From Clostridiales bacterium (lineage in GTDB: Bacteria; Bacillota; Clostridia; Christensenellales; DUVY01): a stretch of DNA of 7,168 nt. A program made the translations under genes and the position numbers. A model generated the notes under the pieces. That model made no database searches. It was not told the origin of the DNA and was given only the letters and a program-made list of their open reading frames with translations. Shown here piece after piece: positions 5,736 to 7,168 of the stretch; within the stretch, counting starts at the first letter, position 1, and each line of letters starts with the position of its first letter. The stretch covers positions 1 to 7,168 of the forward strand of contig JAITNT010000036.1 in the NCBI GenBank assembly GCA_031290295.1. The letters are read 5' to 3'.

Positions 5736-5752
5736 TAGGGCGGCGCGCCCTA
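5736..5752. terminator. Perfect 7-bp hairpin shared by two convergent genes
   Basis: TAGGGCG (5736-5742) and CGCCCTA (5746-5752) pair perfectly around a 3-nt loop. It begins one base after the hydrolase TAA and contains the rsmA TAG stop (5752-5750). There is no T-run on either side, so termination strength is uncertain. The symmetry means both mRNAs carry it at their 3' end. Confidence 0.5.
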
Positions 5753-6553
5753 GCGACTCCCGTCAAAAAGGTTTAACGCTTCCGCAAGCCTCACAAAATC
5801 GCCCGCGCCTAGGGTCTCCCCTCTTACCGACGGCGACAGCCCGCAGGAGGTAATCGCCCCGTCGGCTATAGCCCGGGTCAGCGACAGCGCGGACATCAGG
5901 TTGTTGGACAGCGTTTTTCGGCGCATAGAAAACGCGGCTTTTATAACGCGCACGGTTTTATCCGCGATATCCTCGGCGTACTTAAAATGCCTGTCCAGTC
6001 TTACGACGGCGGAGTCCACGTTCGGACGGGGAAAAAACAGCTCGCGCCCGACCTTACGGGGAACGCTCGCGGAATACCTCAGCGCGAGGTTCGCCGTAAT
6101 CGCGCCGTATGCCTCCGCACCGGGCGCGGCGGTTATGCGGTCGGCAACCTCGGACTGCACCATGACGGTGAGGCTTTCGGGCGGATTACCGCTCTCGACG
6201 AAACGGAAAATCACCGGGGTGGTAATGTAATACGGCAGATTCGCGACCACCTTATATTTTCCCGCCGGCAAGCTTTTTTCCTTCATAAAGTCCGTAAAAT
6301 GCATTTCAAGATTGCAAAACCGCGCGGTGCTTTCGGCGACGGCGCTTTCTAACCGCCTGTCTATCTCGTATGCGACTACGCTGCCCGCCCGCTCGCATAA
6401 CGCCGCGGTAAGCGTCCCCGCGCCCGCGCCCACCTCTATTACGAGGTCGTCCGCGGTCACGCCCGCGTCCGCCGCTATCGCGCGGAGCAGATTAACGTCG
6501 GTGATAAAATTCTGTCCGTACCGCTTATCGAAGCGGAATGCTTTGAAATCCAT
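5750..6553 (-). CDS. rsmA: 16S rRNA adenine dimethyltransferase (RsmA/KsgA)
   Basis: The 267-residue protein has the usual family length. It transfers four methyl groups from S-adenosylmethionine to the two adjacent adenines in the loop of helix 45 near the 3' end of 16S rRNA (1518 and 1519 in E. coli numbering), a late step in small-subunit assembly. Visible motifs: RYGQNF at 11-16, SAM-binding EVGAGAGTLT at 40-49, acidic YEID at 62-65 that contacts the ribose, TDF with Asp88, catalytic NLPYY at 105-109, FFPRPNVDSAV at 173-183, and the C-terminal FSMRRKTLSNNL at 208-219. All key residues are intact. The ATG at 6553 is the start because the MDFKAF start leads directly into the conserved K.YGQNF. 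A nearby upstream ATG is out of frame. It is transcribed alone, divergent from the trpC-like gene and convergent with the hydrolase. Confidence 0.97.
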   Translation of the reverse strand: MDFKAFRFDKRYGQNFITDVNLLRAIAADAGVTADDLVIEVGAGAGTLTAALCERAGSVVAYEIDRRLESAVAESTARFCNLEMHFTDFMKEKSLPAGKYKVVANLPYYITTPVIFRFVESGNPPESLTVMVQSEVADRITAAPGAEAYGAITANLALRYSASVPRKVGRELFFPRPNVDSAVVRLDRHFKYAEDIADKTVRVIKAAFSMRRKTLSNNLMSALSLTRAIADGAITSCGLSPSVRGETLGAGDFVRLAEALNLFDGSR

Positions 6554-6559
6554 TTTTTC

Positions 6560-6587
6560 ATTATACCCTTTTCCGTCCGGAATTCAA
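6560..6587 (-). promoter_or_regulatory. rsmA promoter, -10 box 6 nt from the start codon
   Basis: On the minus strand TTGAAT (6587-6582), a 16-nt spacer, and a perfect TATAAT (6565-6560). Only 6 nt separate the -10 from the ATG, so transcription should begin at or next to the start codon. The only Shine-Dalgarno-like site, AAGGG at 6570-6566, is 12 nt from the ATG and lies upstream of the -10, so it would not be in this transcript. Confidence 0.5.
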
Positions 6588-6620
6588 AGTGTTTTACGCT
6601 GATATGGGCATACTTGCCGG

Positions 6621-6645
6621 GGCGAACGCATTAAATGCGTTTGCC
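6621..6645. repeat. Short intergenic hairpin, copy 2 (AACGCAT stem)
   Basis: GGCGAACGCAT (6621-6631) pairs with ATGCGTTTGCC (6635-6645), 11 bp with one G-T pair around a TAA loop. It shares the core AACGCAT...ATGCGTTTG with the hairpin at 4454-4475. It lies between the two divergent promoters of rsmA and the trpC-like gene. There is no T-run. Confidence 0.6.
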
Positions 6646-6671
6646 TTGTGCTCTTTGCCGCTCCGGGATAC

Positions 6672-6700
6672 TTGCAAAGGCTTGACAAAAAGTGTATAAT
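6672..6700 (+). promoter_or_regulatory. Promoter of the trpC-like gene
   Basis: TTGCAA (6672-6677), a 17-nt spacer, and a perfect TATAAT (6695-6700). The same -35 sequence and spacing occur in the leftward promoter at 62-90. A consensus TTGACA at 6682-6687 is only 7 nt from the -10 and so cannot act as its -35. Transcription should begin near 6707. Confidence 0.6.
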
Positions 6701-6706
6701 GTACAT

Positions 6707-6751
6707 AAGGAGAACGGAAGCGATATTTATCCTCCGTGAAATCTTCAAATT
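6707..6751 (+). promoter_or_regulatory. Short leader with a distant Shine-Dalgarno site and possible bridging hairpin
   Basis: AAGGAG (6707-6712) is the only good ribosome binding site, yet it lies about 40 nt before the ATG at 6752. Between them ACGGA (6714-6718) can pair with TCCGT (6733-6737), which would bring the site nearer the start. Alternatively CTCC (6732-6735) can pair with GGAG and hide it. The sequence just before the ATG has no purine-rich site. Confidence 0.35.
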
Positions 6752-7168
6752 ATGAACACAATTATTCGTAAAATCATAGAAAACAAAATACGCGAGCTAG
6801 AGGCTTTGTCGGCGGTTACGCCGCTCGGCGTCCTTAAGGAGCGCGTAAGCGTTCGGAAGCTGCGGTCGCCGTCCTTCCTTACCGCGGTGGTGCGCGCGGG
6901 AACGCTGTCCTTTGTCAAGGAAATCAAGCGCGCGTCTATCGTCAGGGGGCTGCTCGTACACGATTATAATCCGCTCGCTATCGCCAAAAAAGCGTACACC
7001 GAGGGCGCGCACGCAATATCCGTTTGTACCGAGCGCGCCTACCACATGGGCGCGGACGCGGACGTAACCTTTATACGCGACAATATTTTTATCCCGGTTA
7101 TGTACCGCGACTACATTATCGACAAGTATCAGCTTTATCATGCGCGGTGCTTAGGCGCGGCGGCCGCG
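6752..7168 (+). CDS. trpC: Indole-3-glycerol phosphate synthase homologue (partial, cut by window end)
   Basis: The first 139 residues of a TrpC-family beta/alpha-barrel are present; the full family length is about 250-270. The family converts carboxyphenylamino-deoxyribulose phosphate to indole-3-glycerol phosphate in tryptophan synthesis. Recognised parts: the N-terminal helix IIRKIIENKIRELEAL (4-19), PSFLTAV (40-46), KEIKRAS (56-62) with the conserved Glu57 and Lys59, EGAHAISVCTE (84-94), and YRDYIIDKYQ (118-127), the usual RKDFIIDPYQ. Two departures stand out. The SPSKG of the family signature reads SIVRG (62-66), and the catalytic Lys of RKDF is Arg119. It may be a divergent enzyme, a paralogue or a gene losing function. 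The ATG at 6752 is the first start after an in-frame stop at 6737-6739. It has its own promoter, so it may begin a transcription unit. Confidence 0.75.
   Translation, partial: MNTIIRKIIENKIRELEALSAVTPLGVLKERVSVRKLRSPSFLTAVVRAGTLSFVKEIKRASIVRGLLVHDYNPLAIAKKAYTEGAHAISVCTERAYHMGADADVTFIRDNIFIPVMYRDYIIDKYQLYHARCLGAAAA

Noticed and set aside
6682..6700. Consensus TTGACA next to TATAAT
   Set aside because: The spacer is only 7 nt; the TTGCAA ten bases upstream gives the proper 17 nt.
6723..6755. Ten-codon leader peptide ending in a TGA that overlaps the trpC-like ATG
   Set aside because: The frame has no ATG, GTG or TTG start after AAGGAG, only ATA, and contains no Trp codons that would suggest attenuation.

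Overview
The window looks like part of a chromosome from an uncultured anaerobic Firmicute, most likely a Clostridia lineage of gut type. This rests on sigma-A-type promoters (TTGnnn and TATAAT, 16-17 nt apart), an AGGAG ribosome binding site, a lipobox lipoprotein with MBG-type Ig-like repeats, a tRNA with encoded CCA, TTG start use and mid-range base composition. The lineage is inferred; nothing here fixes the taxon.

Layout from left to right. Positions 1-96 look like the 5' end of an insertion sequence: a strong leftward promoter and the first 18 codons of a probable transposase that runs out of the window. Positions 101-540 hold three near-identical 111-bp tandem units, each carrying a long hairpin, plus a fourth decayed unit. 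Positions 605-4291 (minus) encode a 1228-residue lipoprotein made of six supra-repeats of about 158 residues, each an A/B pair of Ig-like modules, followed by an unrecognised 244-residue C-terminal domain. Positions 4292-4865 contain no gene. They hold the lipoprotein promoter, a short hairpin, a solitary copy of the left-hand repeat family, another dispersed palindrome, a CCCCTTTT microsatellite and the tRNA promoter. A tRNA-Pro(GGG) lies at 4866-4942, followed by a structured stretch and an intrinsic terminator. Next come a small alpha/beta hydrolase (5073-5735, plus) and, convergent with it, rsmA/ksgA (5750-6553, minus). After a divergent promoter region, a trpC-like gene (6752 onward, plus) is cut by the window end.

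The genes do not form one pathway. rsmA and the tRNA are housekeeping translation functions, the lipoprotein is a surface or adhesion-type accessory gene, and the trpC-like gene would belong to tryptophan synthesis. The most notable points are the supra-repeat architecture and unknown C-terminal domain of the lipoprotein, the repeat family present as array, solitary copy and possible microsatellite seed, two promoters whose -10 box lies exactly 6 nt before the ATG (possible leaderless mRNAs), the structured attenuator-like stretch between tRNA and hydrolase, and a TrpC homologue that lacks expected active-site residues. I did not find a convincing new multi-gene system such as a defence island or a biosynthetic cluster.
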